Of a stretch of DNA of 64,000 nt, positions 37,288-49,364 are shown in pieces (the first letter of the stretch is position 1; each line of letters opens with the position of its first letter). The notes under the pieces were generated by a model, which was given only the letters and a program-made list of their open reading frames with translations, did no database searches and was not told where the DNA came from. The DNA is taken from the NCBI GenBank assembly GCA_020796225.1, contig CM036759.1, forward strand, positions 2,975,782-3,039,781, in the 5' to 3' direction. Origin of the DNA: Arion vulgaris. Its lineage: Eukaryota > Mollusca > Gastropoda > Stylommatophora > Arionidae. Both the position numbers and the translations under genes were made by a program.

Positions 37288-39610
37288 TAGTAAACCTCGT
37301 TAACACGGAACTCGCTTAACACGAACACCGGTTAACAAGAACAAAAATGTGGTCCCGTCATAAATGTCTATTTCTTATCAGTAAATAACACGAATTTCTG
37401 TGTACCACGAATCACGAACTGTATTTTAGTCCCTCCGCCAATTTTATCTCATTTAACCCGAACTCCCAAAGCTTCACAATGTTTGTTGTCACCTTAAAGC
37501 CTTTCATTGTTAGTGATCGGAAAGGTAACACTAACAGTTTCATTTACCTGTGGATGTCCAGTTTGTGTAAAAGGAATGCCCTTGAGTTTGAGATAGACGG
37601 CGAGATATGTGAAGACATTAATATGTACACAAAGCATTTTCGGACAGCGGGAAAAGATGAATCGTCCCGAAGGTGCGATACCAGATCTGTCGGAACTAAA
37701 TTCGTTGTTTCCAGGATTCGGTTACATCGTAGAAGCTCTGGGTACTGTATTTTATTAAGGACGAGAATTTTATAGCCAGAACACCCAATTAGAAGTAAAG
37801 TATGGTTTTGGGCAGGAAGGGAGAGAAGGAGGAAAGTGAAAATGAAAGTGAAATTCCAGTTGATAAAAATCTGGTGAGAAAATGTTCAGATAGGACGGAA
37901 AGTTAGATAGAGTCAGTTGAAGAGTCATGTCTAAGAGGAAGCAGACAGGCATAGATCTGGAAACAAAACTAAGAATTCTAAACGAAGTAGACCGTGGTGC
38001 ATTGAAGAAAAGACAATTGCTGAACAGAATGGAATTGCCAAGTCTACCTTATCCACAGTACTTAAAGACAGGGAAAAAATTCTTAATGCTGTTCCATTAG
38101 GTTCCGGTAACAAATCTAAGCGACTTCGTAGTGCTAAGTACGAAGATATCAACCTACTTTAGAATGGTTTAACCATATACGCACTTCCAATGTACTTTAA
38201 GTGGACCTATAATTCCAGTCAAAGCAAATGAGATTGCCAAAAATTTGGATATTCAAGATTTCAGCTGTTCCGCTGGTTGGCTGTACCGGTTCCAAAAAGA
38301 GACTCAATTTCATCAGTAGTGATTTGTGGTGAAGCAAATAAAGTTAATGAAGAAGGGGCAAACAACTGGTTGCATGGATTTTATGGAGTGAGAGAAAAGT
38401 ATGCTCTGTAGACGTGTCAATATGGGACGAAACTGGACTTTTTACAATCTTTTTCCAAGTCATACCCTCGAGATAAAAGGTAACAAGTGCCATGTGGGGC
38501 ACAGTAAACAACGTCTCAACTGTTGTCCTTGTATATGCAGCGGCAGTGATAAACACCAGCCCATGGGTGATAGGCAAGTCCAGAAACCACGTTGTTTTAA
38601 AAACATGAACATGGATTCTCTACCTGCACTCTACTCTCACGATAAGAAAGCTTGGATGACAGCACATCATTTCGTGAGTTCTTCATTTCAACAGTGAATG
38701 GTGACTCAGAATAGGCATGTTCTTCTGACAATGGACAAGTGTACGTCCCATAAAATACATGATCTGAACTTAACAAACGTAAAGGTTCAATTTTCCCCCC
38801 AAATGCAACAAGTCGTCTTCAGCCTTTAGATCAAGGCATTGTTGCTCTTATGAAGAGTGCTTATCGCAAGCGACTTGTGAGAGCTGCAATTCGCGCTGTT
38901 GAAAACAACACGATAACCCCAAGTTGGAGTGTGCTCGATGCAATAAAGCTATCGCTGTCTCCTGGGAATCTGTGCCATCAAAACACTTGCAGAACTGCTT
39001 TAGCAGAGCCTGGAGACATAGCAACACTAATCCTATCAAAGAGTTAGATGGTGACATCGACACTACCTCTCATGACGAATGGGATATTCTTCAAGACGTT
39101 GCAAACCCTGGAGTTAGTTTTGAGGAATTCATTAGTGCAGATGACGATGTTGCCGTGTGTTCTCCAGAGGAATCTTATGTACATGTACAAGCAGTTGTGT
39201 GTGAGGTGCAAGAAATATCATCAGAAGAAAGTGATGAAGACAATAGTATACCGTCCACCCGCCAGGAAGTGTTAACGGCCTTGGACACTTTAGAACGGTT
39301 TGCTACAACAGCTGAAATGACCGCTAGGTTTACGGAAGCTATACACACAGTTGGCCGTGAAGTTACTATGCACTTTCGCTCCCGTCTGCAACAGCGCAAT
39401 ATACAGGAATTTTTCTGCAGAAAATGATACGTGAGTACTTCTTTAAAAGTTAATTACGGTAGTAGTGTTTCTATGATGGCATCTGTATTGTATATGGTTA
39501 ATACTGTACTGCATTGCAATGCTAAAATTTGAGTCCCGGATAACACAATTTTTTTAACACGAACTCGTGATTTTTCAGTCCTTCGAGTTTGTGTTAACGA
39601 GGGTTTACTG
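37288..39610 (+). mobile_element. Tigger/pogo-type DNA transposon
   Basis: The ends are inverted repeats: the left end TAGTAAACCTCGTTAACAC faces a right end whose reverse complement is CAGTAAACCCTCGTTAACAC. Each is flanked by TA, the target duplication of the Tc1/mariner superfamily. Inner copies of TAACACGAAC(T/A)C at both ends are probable transposase-binding sub-repeats. The interior holds a broken transposase of CENP-B/Tigger type. Length 2.3 kb is normal for Tigger elements. It sits in the intron between the 48500 and 31070 kinase exons, in the opposite orientation. Confidence 0.93.
37927..39427 (+). pseudogene. Broken Tigger transposase (CENP-B HTH plus DDE)
   Basis: The ATG at 37927 starts MSKRKQTGIDLETKLRILNE, the psq-type helix-turn-helix of pogo/Tigger and CENP-B proteins, which binds the inverted repeats. 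A frame change near 37995 is needed to continue into GIAKSTLSTVLKDREKIL. A CENP-B-type second HTH with GWLYRFQKE follows (near 38275-38300). The DDE core shows WDETGLFYNLFP (first Asp, near 38425), LLTMDKCTSHKIHDLN (second Asp, near 38730) and SRLQPLDQGIVALM (third Asp, near 38830). The C-terminal 168-codon frame 38924-39427 is intact and acidic, ending EFFCRK. At least three or four frameshifts separate the blocks, so no active enzyme is made. The cut-and-paste role is known from the family. Confidence 0.93.
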
Positions 39611-39849
39611 TAATAGAAAAAAGGAGGAAAGTATTTGGTCAAAATGGTGAAGTTGTTAATAAAAGTGTAGTCGCTGGTGGTGACAAAGGTTGCAAGTTGA
39701 TGATCAAATGAGAATTATTAAGCATGAAGCACAAGAAGAATAAATCAAGAAAACAAAGCTGCTAGTCTTCTAGTCATGTCTGAATTCAAGATATTATATC
39801 AAGCATATATAATACATAAATCTTAGATACTCAGTCAATATTGGCATGT

Positions 39850-40015
39850 TATAGCGTAGTGCTCCGATGGAAACCCCAAGGCTAATAGAAGTAAGGCAAG
39901 ATTCTGAAACATCTGGACACGGCATGGAGTTGGTAACAGAATGCAAGAAAATGGCGAGAGAGTGGAGAGGTCTGGAAAAGATGGCCTTAGAAAATCTTGA
40001 TCACTGACCTAGGGG
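39850..40015 (+). mobile_element. LINE 3' fragment
   Basis: The plus strand shows ELVTECKKMAREWRGLEKMA, which lines up with the reverse-strand fragment at 13090-13370 (shared NRMQEN nucleotide block). Short and degraded. Confidence 0.4.
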
Positions 40016-40019
40016 TGAA

Positions 40020-40250
40020 GATAGATAGCATAGTGGTTAGCGCAGTTGATTTCTAGACAGGTTGTCTCGGTTCAATCCCCATTTGGAGACACATTTTTCT
40101 GATCACAAATGGTTCTCGGTTGATCCTGTCTCAATTGTGTAGCACATAAACAATGGCAAGTAAATGATGCAGGTGAATCATGCTCACACCACCCATCCTG
40201 TGCTAGTGGTCAAAGAAAGATACGGGACCTAACAATATTTAATGATAAAC
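40020..40250 (+). mobile_element. tRNA-headed SINE candidate
   Basis: A box TAGCATAGTGGTTAGCGC (about 40026-40043) and B box GGTTCAATCCC (40069-40079) have tRNA-like spacing, followed by a 170-bp body. The sequence lacks a closed acceptor stem, so it is a SINE head and not a tRNA gene. It differs from the SINE at 31500 outside the boxes. Confidence 0.65.
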
Positions 40251-40304
40251 CACATTGTATGAAAACATGTTTTACTTAGGCAATCTGATCAATACTTGAG
40301 AATT

Positions 40305-40940
40305 TAAACCACAAGTACCCCTGAAGTCAGAGACGGCACACCTGTATGGTAAGGGAAACCGATAATAAGGAAAGTAGGCCTTCAAGCAAAAATCAGAAGC
40401 GCAATACCAGGCGTCCTGGCTATGTCTGAATTCATAGCGGCAATTGATGATGGAGCGATGAAAAGTCGTGGCAAACGAGGGTGAGCGAACCACCCAAATG
40501 TGTAGAAAACTGGAAAGCCCAGTAGAGGCTTGAATCCAGTGCTACTACTGCCTTGTAGTTTGATTGGGGACAATCAAAGTCCTAGGAGCAAACCATACAC
40601 AAAACTGGACAGCAGGCAAACCAAGTAGTCCAAAAAAGACTGGTAACCTGGGTAGATGACGCTCAACAACCCGGGAGGAAGGTTGTCTAAGGGTAGCTAC
40701 CTAAAGAAAATAGCAACCTGCTACCTTGCAGGTCGACTGGGCACCGCCCAAGGCTGACGGAGAGCAAACCCAGTAAACGCTGGATAAAACCGGACACATC
40801 ACTGAAGGATAAGCACCAGAGCTCCAAATGGCACTGAAGATGTGACGAACCACACCAATGCGAAGGTTGCATGAATCAGATTTCCACATGAACAAGAATT
40901 TATGAGGAAATCTGGTACATCGGTCTCAGCAGTGCACGCG
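40305..40940 (-). mobile_element. Composite family D plus family C repeat
   Basis: In reverse orientation this holds family D (CCTCTGACTTCAGGGG-type end at 40310 through GAATTCATAGCGG near 40440) joined to family C (to about 40900, including GGAGCTC.GGTGCTTATCCTTC in reverse). Adjacency of C and D here suggests they may be parts of one larger element, with the other loci being partial copies. Confidence 0.65.
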
Positions 40941-40984
40941 AGACAGAGAGAGACAGAGAGAGAGAGAGTGAGTGAACGCAAGGA

Positions 40985-42228
40985 GAAGAAGACTTAGGCA
41001 ATAGTAGAGGTCATCTAATCAACCATGATATCTAGGTCAATGCCATGCAATTAAGATCTCTTCGTGATTTACAATTAGGGCTCATTGGCACAATGAAATC
41101 AAGTGGCAAGGCAGTGCCAGTGAGCAGTTACTAACCAAGGTGACCCTACTCCATCACCATGTGGTGCCTCCATACAACAGATTGTTGCACTGTAGTCTGG
41201 TAAAACAAGTAGAGATAGAAAGGGAGCTACCATTCAATTAGGTAGTAGTGTAAGCTCAGCTGCAAAGTGATATGTCCACACAATAGATGAGCCTGTGCCT
41301 ACACAAGTCTTCTGGCTGATGTCTCAAGATCAATACCCGACACAGTATTGTGCAAGTGATCCCTGATTGTACCAGAAGTGTGTGGTCCCAACAAAACTCT
41401 GGTAATGACTGATGTTCATATCTGCCTTATGCATAATGACTGCTACATGCAAAGCAATAAGGGGATATGTAACGATACAACCTACTACTGAATGGTCATG
41501 TCAATATAGCAGATATAAACATGTCATGTGTCCAACATTTCTTTTTCCTTAATGGGGAATTACATCTATTAAGTCAGAGTACGGCTCATCTGAATGTCGA
41601 GGGACACTGCTGATAAGGAAAGCAAACCTTCATGCAGAAATCAATCTGAGACGACATATTAGGCACCATGACTATGCTTAAATTTATAGTGGTGAACCAA
41701 AACAAAATGAAAATTACAGAGTGAAAACAGAGTGTAACATCCTTAGAATTACTAAAACGACACATGTTCCAAACAGTTGAAAATGTTGCCTATAAGGAAT
41801 AATCTCACCAGAGTTAGAAAAAGAGGCAAAGCATGAAGAAAACTCCTTCAGTTGAGATCATATACAAGCTACATTGAGTGGCTGAAAAGTGATCAATAAC
41901 CAGTGATTGGTGTTCAGTGCAAGAAAGAACAAAAGTTGTACACCAATGTCAGCTCAGACAAACACAAGCATATCTTAGGTATACATTTCAATGTGAGTGT
42001 CCCTACTCATTGTAGATGCCTATGAACCATGATGCAATGTATTCACATTCTCGTTGTAAATCACACAGATCACAAACAGTGGCTAACTTTGTTGATAAAA
42101 ATGAATGCAAAGAAGATTGACTATTGACCACCACTATTTCATTGAATATCTCAGATCTCTGATGACATTTTATATTCCATGCCTTTAGTTGACACACTTT
42201 TCATTCATCCTTGCTTTTTTTAAATTGC
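40985..42228. other. Intronic stretch with a weak family D relic
   Basis: The segment 41575-41700 (GATAAGGAAAGCAAACCTTC and following) resembles family D in reverse. Otherwise nothing is recognised. Confidence 0.45.
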
Positions 42229-42239
42229 CTCTGTTTCTT

Positions 42240-44170
42240 CTTCTTATTGTGATCTCTTGAAATTGTACACAGCTTGGGGCAGGGTCTCATGATGAACTCC
42301 ACTATTGTTTGAAGCTCTTATTGTGATCTCTTGAAATTGTACACAGCTTGGGGCAGGGTCTCATGATGAACTCCACTATTGTTTGAAGCTCTTATTGTGA
42401 TCTCTTAAAATTGTACACAGCTTGGGACAGGGTCTCATGATGAACTCCACTATTGTTTGAAGCTCTTATTGTGATCTCTTGAAATTGTACACAGCTTGGG
42501 GCAGTGTCTCATGATGAACTCCACCATTGTTTGAAGCTCTTATTGTGATCTCTTGAAATTGTACACAGCTTGGGGCAGGGTCTCATGATGAACTCCACTA
42601 TTGTTTGAAGCTCTTATTGTGATCTCTTGAAATTGTACACAGCTTGGGGCAGGGTCTCATGATGAACTCCACTATTGTTTGAAGCTCTTATTGTGATCTC
42701 TTGAAATTGTACACAGCTTGGGGCAGGGTCTCATGATGAACTCCACTATTGTTTGAAGCTCTTATTGTGATCTCTTGAAATTGTACACAGCTTGGGGCAG
42801 GGTCTCATGATGAACTCCACTATTGTTTTAAGCTCTTATTGTGATCTCTTGAAATTGTACACAGCTTGGGGCAGGGTCTCATGATGAACTCCACTATTGT
42901 TTGAAGCTCTTATTGTGATCTCTTGAAATTGTACACAGCTTGGGGCAGAGTCTCATGATGAACTCCACCATTGTTTGAAGCTCTTATTGTGATCTCTTGA
43001 AATTGTACACAGCTTGGGGCAGGGTCTCATGATGAACTCCACTATTGTTTGAAGCTCTTATTGTGATCTCTTAAAATTGTACACAGCTTGGGGCAGGGTC
43101 TCATGATGAACTCCACTATTGTTTGAAGCTCTTATTGTGATCTCTTGAAATTGTACACAGCTTGGGGCAGAGTCTCATGATGAACTCCACCATTGTTTGA
43201 AGCTCTTATTGTGATCTCTTGAAATTGTACACAGCTTGGGGCAGGGTCTCATGATGAACTCCACTATTGTTTGAAGCTCTTATTGTGATCTCTTGAAATT
43301 GTACACAGCTTGGGGCAGGGTCTCATGATGAACTCCACTATTGTTTGAAGCTCTTATTGTGATCTCTTGAAATTGTACACAGCTTGGGGCAGGGTCTCAT
43401 GATGAACTCCACCATTGTTTGAAGCTCTTATTGTGATCTCTTGAAATTGTACACAGCTTGGGGCAGGGTCTCATGATGAACTCCACTATTGTTTGAACTC
43501 TTATTGTGATCTCTTGAAATTGTACACAGCTTGGGGCAGGGTCTCATGATGAACTCCACTATTGTTTGAAGCTCTTATTGTGATCTCTTGAAATTGTACA
43601 CAGCTTGGGGCAGGGTCTCATGATGAACTCCACTATTGTTTGAAGCTCTTATTGTGATCTCTTGAAATTGTACACAGCTTGGGGCAGGGTCTCATGATGA
43701 ACTCCACTATTGTTTGAAGCTCTTATTGTGATCTCTTGAAATTGTACACAGCTTGGGGCAGAGTCTCATGATGAACTCCACTATTGTTTGAAGCTCTTAT
43801 TGTGATCTCTTGAAATTGTTCACAGCTTGGGGCAGGGTCTCATGATGAACTCCACTATTGTTTGAAGCTCTTATTGTGATCTCTTGAAATTGTACACAGC
43901 TTGGGGCAGGGTCTCATGATGAACTCCACTATTGTTTGAAGCTCTTATTGTGATCTCTTGAAATTGTACACAGCTTGGGGCAGGGTCTCATGATGAACTC
44001 CACTATTGTTTGAACCTCTTATTGTGATTTCTTGAAATTGTACACAGCTTGGGGCAGGGTCTCATGATGAACTCCACTATTGTTTGAAGCTCTTATTGTG
44101 ATCTCTTAAAATTGTACACAGCTTGGGGCAGGGTCTCATGATGAACTCCACTATTGTTTGAAGCTCTTAT
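42240..44170. repeat. 74-bp satellite-like tandem array (about 26 copies), very homogeneous
   Basis: Unit AAGCTCTTATTGTGATCTCT followed by TGAAATTGTACACAGCTTGG, GGCAGGGTCTCATGATGAAC, TCCACTATTGTTTG. Copies differ by at most one or two bases, from a small recurrent set (TTAAAATTG, CACCATTG, GCAGAGTC). The period is constant at 74 bp except for one 2-bp loss near 43497. This is the most uniform large array in the window, so its expansion or homogenisation is recent. Confidence 0.98.
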
Positions 44171-44535
44171 TTATTTCACAACTTTTGTAGAATATTATAT
44201 ATTCCTCTAGTACTGTTATACGTTACACAGACTGCAGGACATACTGCTCTATCCTGGGAGACTAGTCAACCTCTTACATGGAAATGAATCCAATATTGTC
44301 TTCTATCTCAGTAAAGTTTGTTTCAGGGTTTGCTTAGGCGCCTTTCTTTCTTGAACAATTTGCCTCCCACTTCAATGTCTACTTTATGATTCTTTGATCA
44401 TTTCTTCTCAGAGTATGTCCAACATATATCCATCTTCTCTTTCATGGTTGACCAGGCACTTCTCTGATTTCATCCCTTCTCCTGAATTTATCCCATTTTA
44501 TGTTCATTATTTAGTTTTGTAAAAGCTTGATATTA
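44171..44535. other. Intronic stretch, nothing recognised
   Basis: Unique-looking AT-rich DNA between the 74-bp array and a LINE fragment. Confidence 0.5.
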
Positions 44536-44539
44536 AAGA

Positions 44540-44800
44540 GAGTTGGCTATTAAAGAGCATAAAAATCAAGGAAAATTAAATAATTAGGACACATCAAACG
44601 AGATGAGTGCCTAGAGAAGATAATTTTGGAGGGAAAGGTGCCTGGAAGAAGAATGAGAGGAAGACCTAGAAGATGATGGGTGTAAGATGTCATTGATGAT
44701 CTGAGAATGACACCGGTCAACAGAACAGAGTTTGTCAGGACTGCTGTCATTGGGAGCCAGGTTCCAGAATGGACAAGCTACTTGATGTTGATGATTTAGT
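44540..44800 (+). mobile_element. LINE 3' end, GRRMRGRPR family (copy 2)
   Basis: The plus strand reads ECLEKIILEGKVPGRRMRGR and on to PRR.W..DVIDDLRMTPVNR with EFVRTAVIGSQVPEW, the full C-terminal tail of the family also present at 29545-29760. The two copies share long identical stretches. 5'-truncated, non-coding. Confidence 0.82.
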
Positions 44801-45043
44801 TTTTATAGAGTTGGATTGTTGGGGCTGTGTTTCTTTCTGTACTTCTGTACAAAGGACAGTCTCCTGTAAACATGCAATGTTGTTTGTTCCCTCATGCCAC
44901 AAGATCACAACAGGGAAGCAGATAGACACATCTTGTCAACAATAGGACTCTCCCATTTTCTTATTTGTTTTGTTATTTCTCAAAAGTTAGCATGTACTAT
45001 AAATATAAGAAAAAATGGAACAGATAAAAGTACTAGTCTAGGC

Positions 45044-45640
45044 CAGCAGTTCCCAAACTTTGCATTATCGCAGACCCCCAAAAGTTTATATATATGAAAA
45101 TGGACAGGAATGAATTATCTGTGTGTTACAATAGTAAACAATGTCTGCAATTTAACATTTTAATAAATAGGAAGAGGTGCCCTTTTGTCTTGAACAAGAT
45201 GCACCAGCATTAGCATCATCAGTACATTTGCGTTTCAATTTCAGCCAGCGATCCATTCTGAAGCTCAGCCAAAGTGTACTATAGCAAAATCCAATGCACA
45301 CCAATATTATTTATCCGATCTTTCCCAAGATCATTTCAGTCAGTTACTTACTTAAATTTAATTCTTCTAGCGACGGAGTTCTTATTACATCACACCAACA
45401 GTCAAGCTGGCTCCAATTTCTCAGACTGCATGAAACTTCAAATGATCTTTCATTTTGTCATATCAGACATTTAGACTTTGGTCTGGCTCGGTCCATTGAT
45501 TTGCAGCGGAACTAGTTTACCACTGTTTTTATAAATGTTTTGAATGTTTGAAATGTCAAAGATCATAATATTTATTCAAGCGTTTGAGGACCCTCCCTCT
45601 TCCCAAGAGTACATCGCGGACCCCAGTTTGGGAAGTGCTG
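45044..45640. mobile_element. hAT-type MITE (597 bp)
   Basis: Terminal inverted repeats CAGCAGTTCCCAAACT (left) and CAGCACTTCCCAAACT (right, reverse complement) have the CAG..GTTCCCAAAC form typical of hAT elements. They are flanked by an 8-bp target duplication, GTCTAGGC (45036-45043) against GTCTATGC (45641-45648), with one mismatch. Eight bases is the hAT hallmark. The interior has no transposase, so it is non-autonomous. Confidence 0.92.
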
Positions 45641-45648
45641 GTCTATGC

Positions 45649-47017
45649 AGTCTTCAACTGTCTTGGGGACACTTATCAGATTGAGAAGAGTATTGCAGAA
45701 TAATTTCCCCAGATCCAAACTGGAAACTTCAAATAAAGATATGAATGATAAGAAAGAAAACATATACATAGATAAATAGTGTTCAGTTATAACATAATAC
45801 TACTGACTAGCTATAGGCAGGAAAATTGTCTACAATAAGGTAACAGTTTCATGGAGGATGTGTGCTGGTGGTTATGCTATTGACATGCTAATGTTAGACT
45901 TGGACTGGATATCACACAACACTATCTATGCATATATACATTCATAGTTCTTACCGATATAATTATATATATATAATATCCTCATTAAAGCTTTCTACAA
46001 ACTATTACATATTTATTCAATTCAATATTTATATTCTCTTTTTTCTGAAAGACAAAATCATTATGATGGCAATAAAATATGAACTACTTTCCCTTCATTG
46101 TTCCCTTCTATATATGGGCAAAGTTATTTTTCTGAACTACAATTGCAAAAGTGGACACAACAATAGGGGAACAGAAGCTAGAAATGTGTTTGTATCCACT
46201 TTAGGAGGGTCAAGCCAAATGAGTTGACAATGAGAGATAAAAGCAAATAGCTAGCATAAATACCTCATTCCAGGGCTGAATAGAAGATGCATAAAGAAAC
46301 AAGACAAAAAGTGAAAACATTAGGTTAACATACAATCATGAGATATATATATAGATTTATATATAGATTTATATTTATATATATATGTACATGCATGAGT
46401 AGATAGATATAAGTCTTGTCTACTTTCTATCATCCAATAACTTTCAACTACATTGTTTCAACTACTTGCATTCATTACAATCACATCACATTATGTGCCA
46501 TTTTCATATCAATGGTTGATTGTAATCATCATCAGGTGCCAGCTATATCTGCTGGTTATGGGGCAGTCATGGATCTTCATAATTCTCTCTGCCTGCAGTG
46601 TAGTCGATGACTCAGTTACTAAGATGTTTTTCCATGCCACGATGTCTGGCTGTTTCAATTTTCTTCCTATTATGAAATGAAAGTTGTGACATATCCTTTA
46701 CAGGATGTCCTCATCATCCACAGTAAACGAGTCGTAAACTTCTAGCTAGAACCACTTATACGTTCAGTAGTTTTCCATTCCAATTATATGCAACCCCCTT
46801 ATCACTACCGCTGGTAGTAGTACTACTCTGTCTATTGAATGACACTCATTTGATTACTACTATCACCCTACTAAAGCAGGTGTACAGAATGTTTTGTGGG
46901 CACTAACATACAATATTATCTTTTATGGTTATTCATTTTTGTAATCAAGTTTACAACTAGTGTGTCCTGTCTGTCAGAACTTGTTTTACTACTGTCTTTC
47001 AAGTGAATTCTAAACTT
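45649..47017. other. Intronic stretch with short AT repeats
   Basis: Contains an ATATAGATTTATATATAGATTT run near 46343-46385. No gene seen; short frames near 45928-46680 have no recognisable domain. Confidence 0.5.
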
Positions 47018-47029
47018 GCCCTTACTGAT

Positions 47030-47286
47030 CTTCTTTTTCTTCTTCTTTGCGTTCGTTCTTTACCACCAATTTTAATCACTCTTTGTGACATGTTTGATCT
47101 TTGTCAAGAACGTTTATACATTGCACATTGGTTTGGTAGGCCCCTAAATGCATAGACTTCTACACGTTTAGGACACATGCATCCGATTTCAGCCAAACCT
47201 CCTTAGTCGCTCTTACGACATGCATGGCAGGTAACAGTGGTTCTATTCTTTACACCCCAAATTTGGGCCCCGTAACCACTCGGGTG
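47030..47286 (-). mobile_element. SINE-like element, family A (copy 2)
   Basis: A full-length copy in minus orientation flanked by a perfect 12-bp target duplication, GCCCTTACTGAT, at 47018-47029 and 47287-47298. The tail is TTCTTTTTCTTCTTCTTTGC on the plus strand (AAG-rich in element orientation). The exact duplication defines the element ends and supports retroposition. Confidence 0.92.
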
Positions 47287-47579
47287 GCCCTTACTGATGA
47301 CTTGTTGAGTTTTGTTTACTTTCTTGTCTATAGATAAGACAAAACTATGGTAACTAGATGTGTTATTCTGGAATCTGCATGGGTTCAAACACAAAATGGT
47401 TACTGATAACAAATGTTTCATGTATCACAGTCTTCATTTCTGAAGATGTTCATTGACTCTGTTAGTTTGAAGTTAGTCTCCATGATTCACAACTATATGA
47501 TCAGGCTGATAGATATGTAGAGCGATATAATCTATTATTACTGTATTCTATTTTCACTTCTCTTTTCGACTGTGTGTTG

Positions 47580-48085
47580 CCAGGGTCCACAAGGGAAGCA
47601 AAGAATAGTTACACTGTGACATGTTTAGAAGCGACTGAGGTAGGGCCTAGAAGCCACCTAGTACATTTTCCAGAGACCTAAGATTGTTCACAAGGGAAGC
47701 AAGAATAGTTACTGTGACATGTTGTAGGCGACTGAGGTAGGGCTGGAAGCCACTAGTAAATTTTTCCAGAGACCCCTAGGATTGTTGCTGGAGCTACGGA
47801 GTTCGTGCTTTGTGCAATACTCGGCAGGTGGCATGCCGTTTCTGCGAGAGAGGCCGAGCCATATGGGATAAAACCCGGGGAAATGAAGTCAATCCTTTGG
47901 CTTAAAAACCCTTTAAACCCTACCCTAGTAAATAAAAATCATTGCAGAAATCGGATGTGCTGGCCTACTTGTAGGCGCATAACTGGCACAGCGTACAATC
48001 GCTCTTAGGCTGAGATGACATAGACATGAGAAAGAGTGGTTTCACAAGTGGTCGATATGGAGCGTTGGTCAAAGAAGAAGAAAAC
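47580..48085 (+). mobile_element. SINE-like element, family B (copy 2, with duplicated head)
   Basis: Plus orientation. A roughly 95-bp head (CACAAGGGAAGCAA.GAATAG through GACTGAGGTAGGGC) occurs twice, at about 47588 and 47690, the second more eroded. The common body CGGATGTGCTGGCCTACTTG and the (AAG)-type tail CAAAGAAGAAGAAAA follow. Confidence 0.82.
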
Positions 48086-48498
48086 ATAAATTGATTAAAT
48101 CAATGTTTTGTTGATGCATGTATTGTGCAAGTGAAATGTGTCTATTAATTATTAATGTCTTTATGCACAAGAAGTGGTACTAGAGATTACCAACATGTCA
48201 GTTGGCATGGGCAATGTCATGAACATCATGAACAATTATAACTATTTGTAGTTTTCATGCATAAACAAGGTTTCAGTGCTGTTGCATTTGCTTAAGAATA
48301 GAGATAACTTGCTTAGAAAACAACATTGTCAAGCTCAATGCAATCAAATCAAGGAAACTCAACCTGGTTACTTACACACAAAAATATGTGCCAGGTATAA
48401 CCAAAATGAAACAAAGTGTTAGTAGTTAACAAGAAGAAAGAAATACAAGTGGTAACAAACCACACAAATAATTCTAATCAGCTTTGAACTATTACTCA
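48086..48498. other. Intronic stretch, nothing recognised
   Basis: No gene or repeat identified between the SINE and the next exon. Confidence 0.5.
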
Positions 48499-48499
48499 C

Positions 48500-48721
48500 C
48501 TTCTGCTAAACTTTGATGTGATACGGTTGAAAAATGAAGGTCTCTGTCCAGCTAGATTTGATGAATCATCTGGAAGCTGAGACATGCCACCAGGTCCATT
48601 GTATGGTTGAGCTAGCTTGCTGCGTGCATCACGACCATGGAATGTATTTCTTGCCTGCGTGCCCCGAGTTAAGTTGGGTTTTGTTGCTGGTGAAATGGCA
48701 GGAGTTTTCCCTGGAGCAGTC
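48500..48721 (-). CDS. MARK/par-1: MARK/Par-1 kinase, spacer exon with aPKC-site block
   Basis: 222 nt, acceptor TTTGTTTAG, donor AGAAG|GTGAGT, phases 2 and 2. The residues begin TAPGKTPAISPATKPNLTRG, continue TQARNTFHGRDARSK, then AQPYNGPGGMSQLPDD, and end RPSFFNRITSKFSRR. The TRGTxxRxTFHG block is strongly conserved in MARK/Par-1. In MARK2 the Thr of this block is the site phosphorylated by atypical PKC, which releases the kinase from the membrane through 14-3-3 (Par-5). The final basic FFxRxTSKFSRR block is also a family feature. The upstream junction gives HRPTTAPGKTP, matching vertebrate RPSTAPQRVP. Secure identification. With an in-frame length it could be skipped without frameshift, though the conserved content argues against this. 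Confidence 0.96.
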
Positions 48722-49364
48722 CTAAACAAAAGCAGTTGAGAAAACCAAGATTTTGTCAGCATCAAATAATACATTCAACAAGCAACATCAATAAATCACA
48801 TTAACACAGATACACTTCACACAATTTCTCAAGTACTAGATGCTGGTAACTAGTTTGACTACAGTCTTCCTCCTATATTTACAAGATTCTTAGATCTTGA
48901 ATTGACTTTTTATTTCCCTGCATTAAAAAACTACTGTTTAGCAGTCAAGCAGTGGAGAAGGTTGCAAATCACTGAATGATAGGACAACAGAATCAAGTCC
49001 ACTTGAAAGTGCTTGCTCTTATATCATGTTACATCACTGATGTCTGGCTAAGACAGCAGGGATTGAATAGGAAAGCATATCTAGTGGCAAACATGCTGTT
49101 CTGAAAACATGTCGGTACAAAAGGTGCACATAAAACAACTGAGACAACCAATGTCATTTTTGAGTAAGTAATACAAACCTGATAGAAATGTCACTTGTAG
49201 TCAGATACAGGGATCATCACAAACATAACATAACAGTACAATGTCATATCAAACAAATCGATACATACAGAATCAAAAGATATCAAACATGCAGCAAGAC
49301 AAGTCAGATGATGGTAGTTCTCCTGTCCTGAAAGAGTTTGTAGAACACTTATTCTTCTTCTTCT
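48722..49364. other. Intronic stretch, nothing recognised
   Basis: AT-rich, no supported feature. Confidence 0.5.

Noticed and set aside
46070..46226. RGTEARNVF resemblance to the MARK block RGTQARNTF on the plus strand
   Set aside because: Wrong strand, no flanking similarity and a stop soon after; a chance match.
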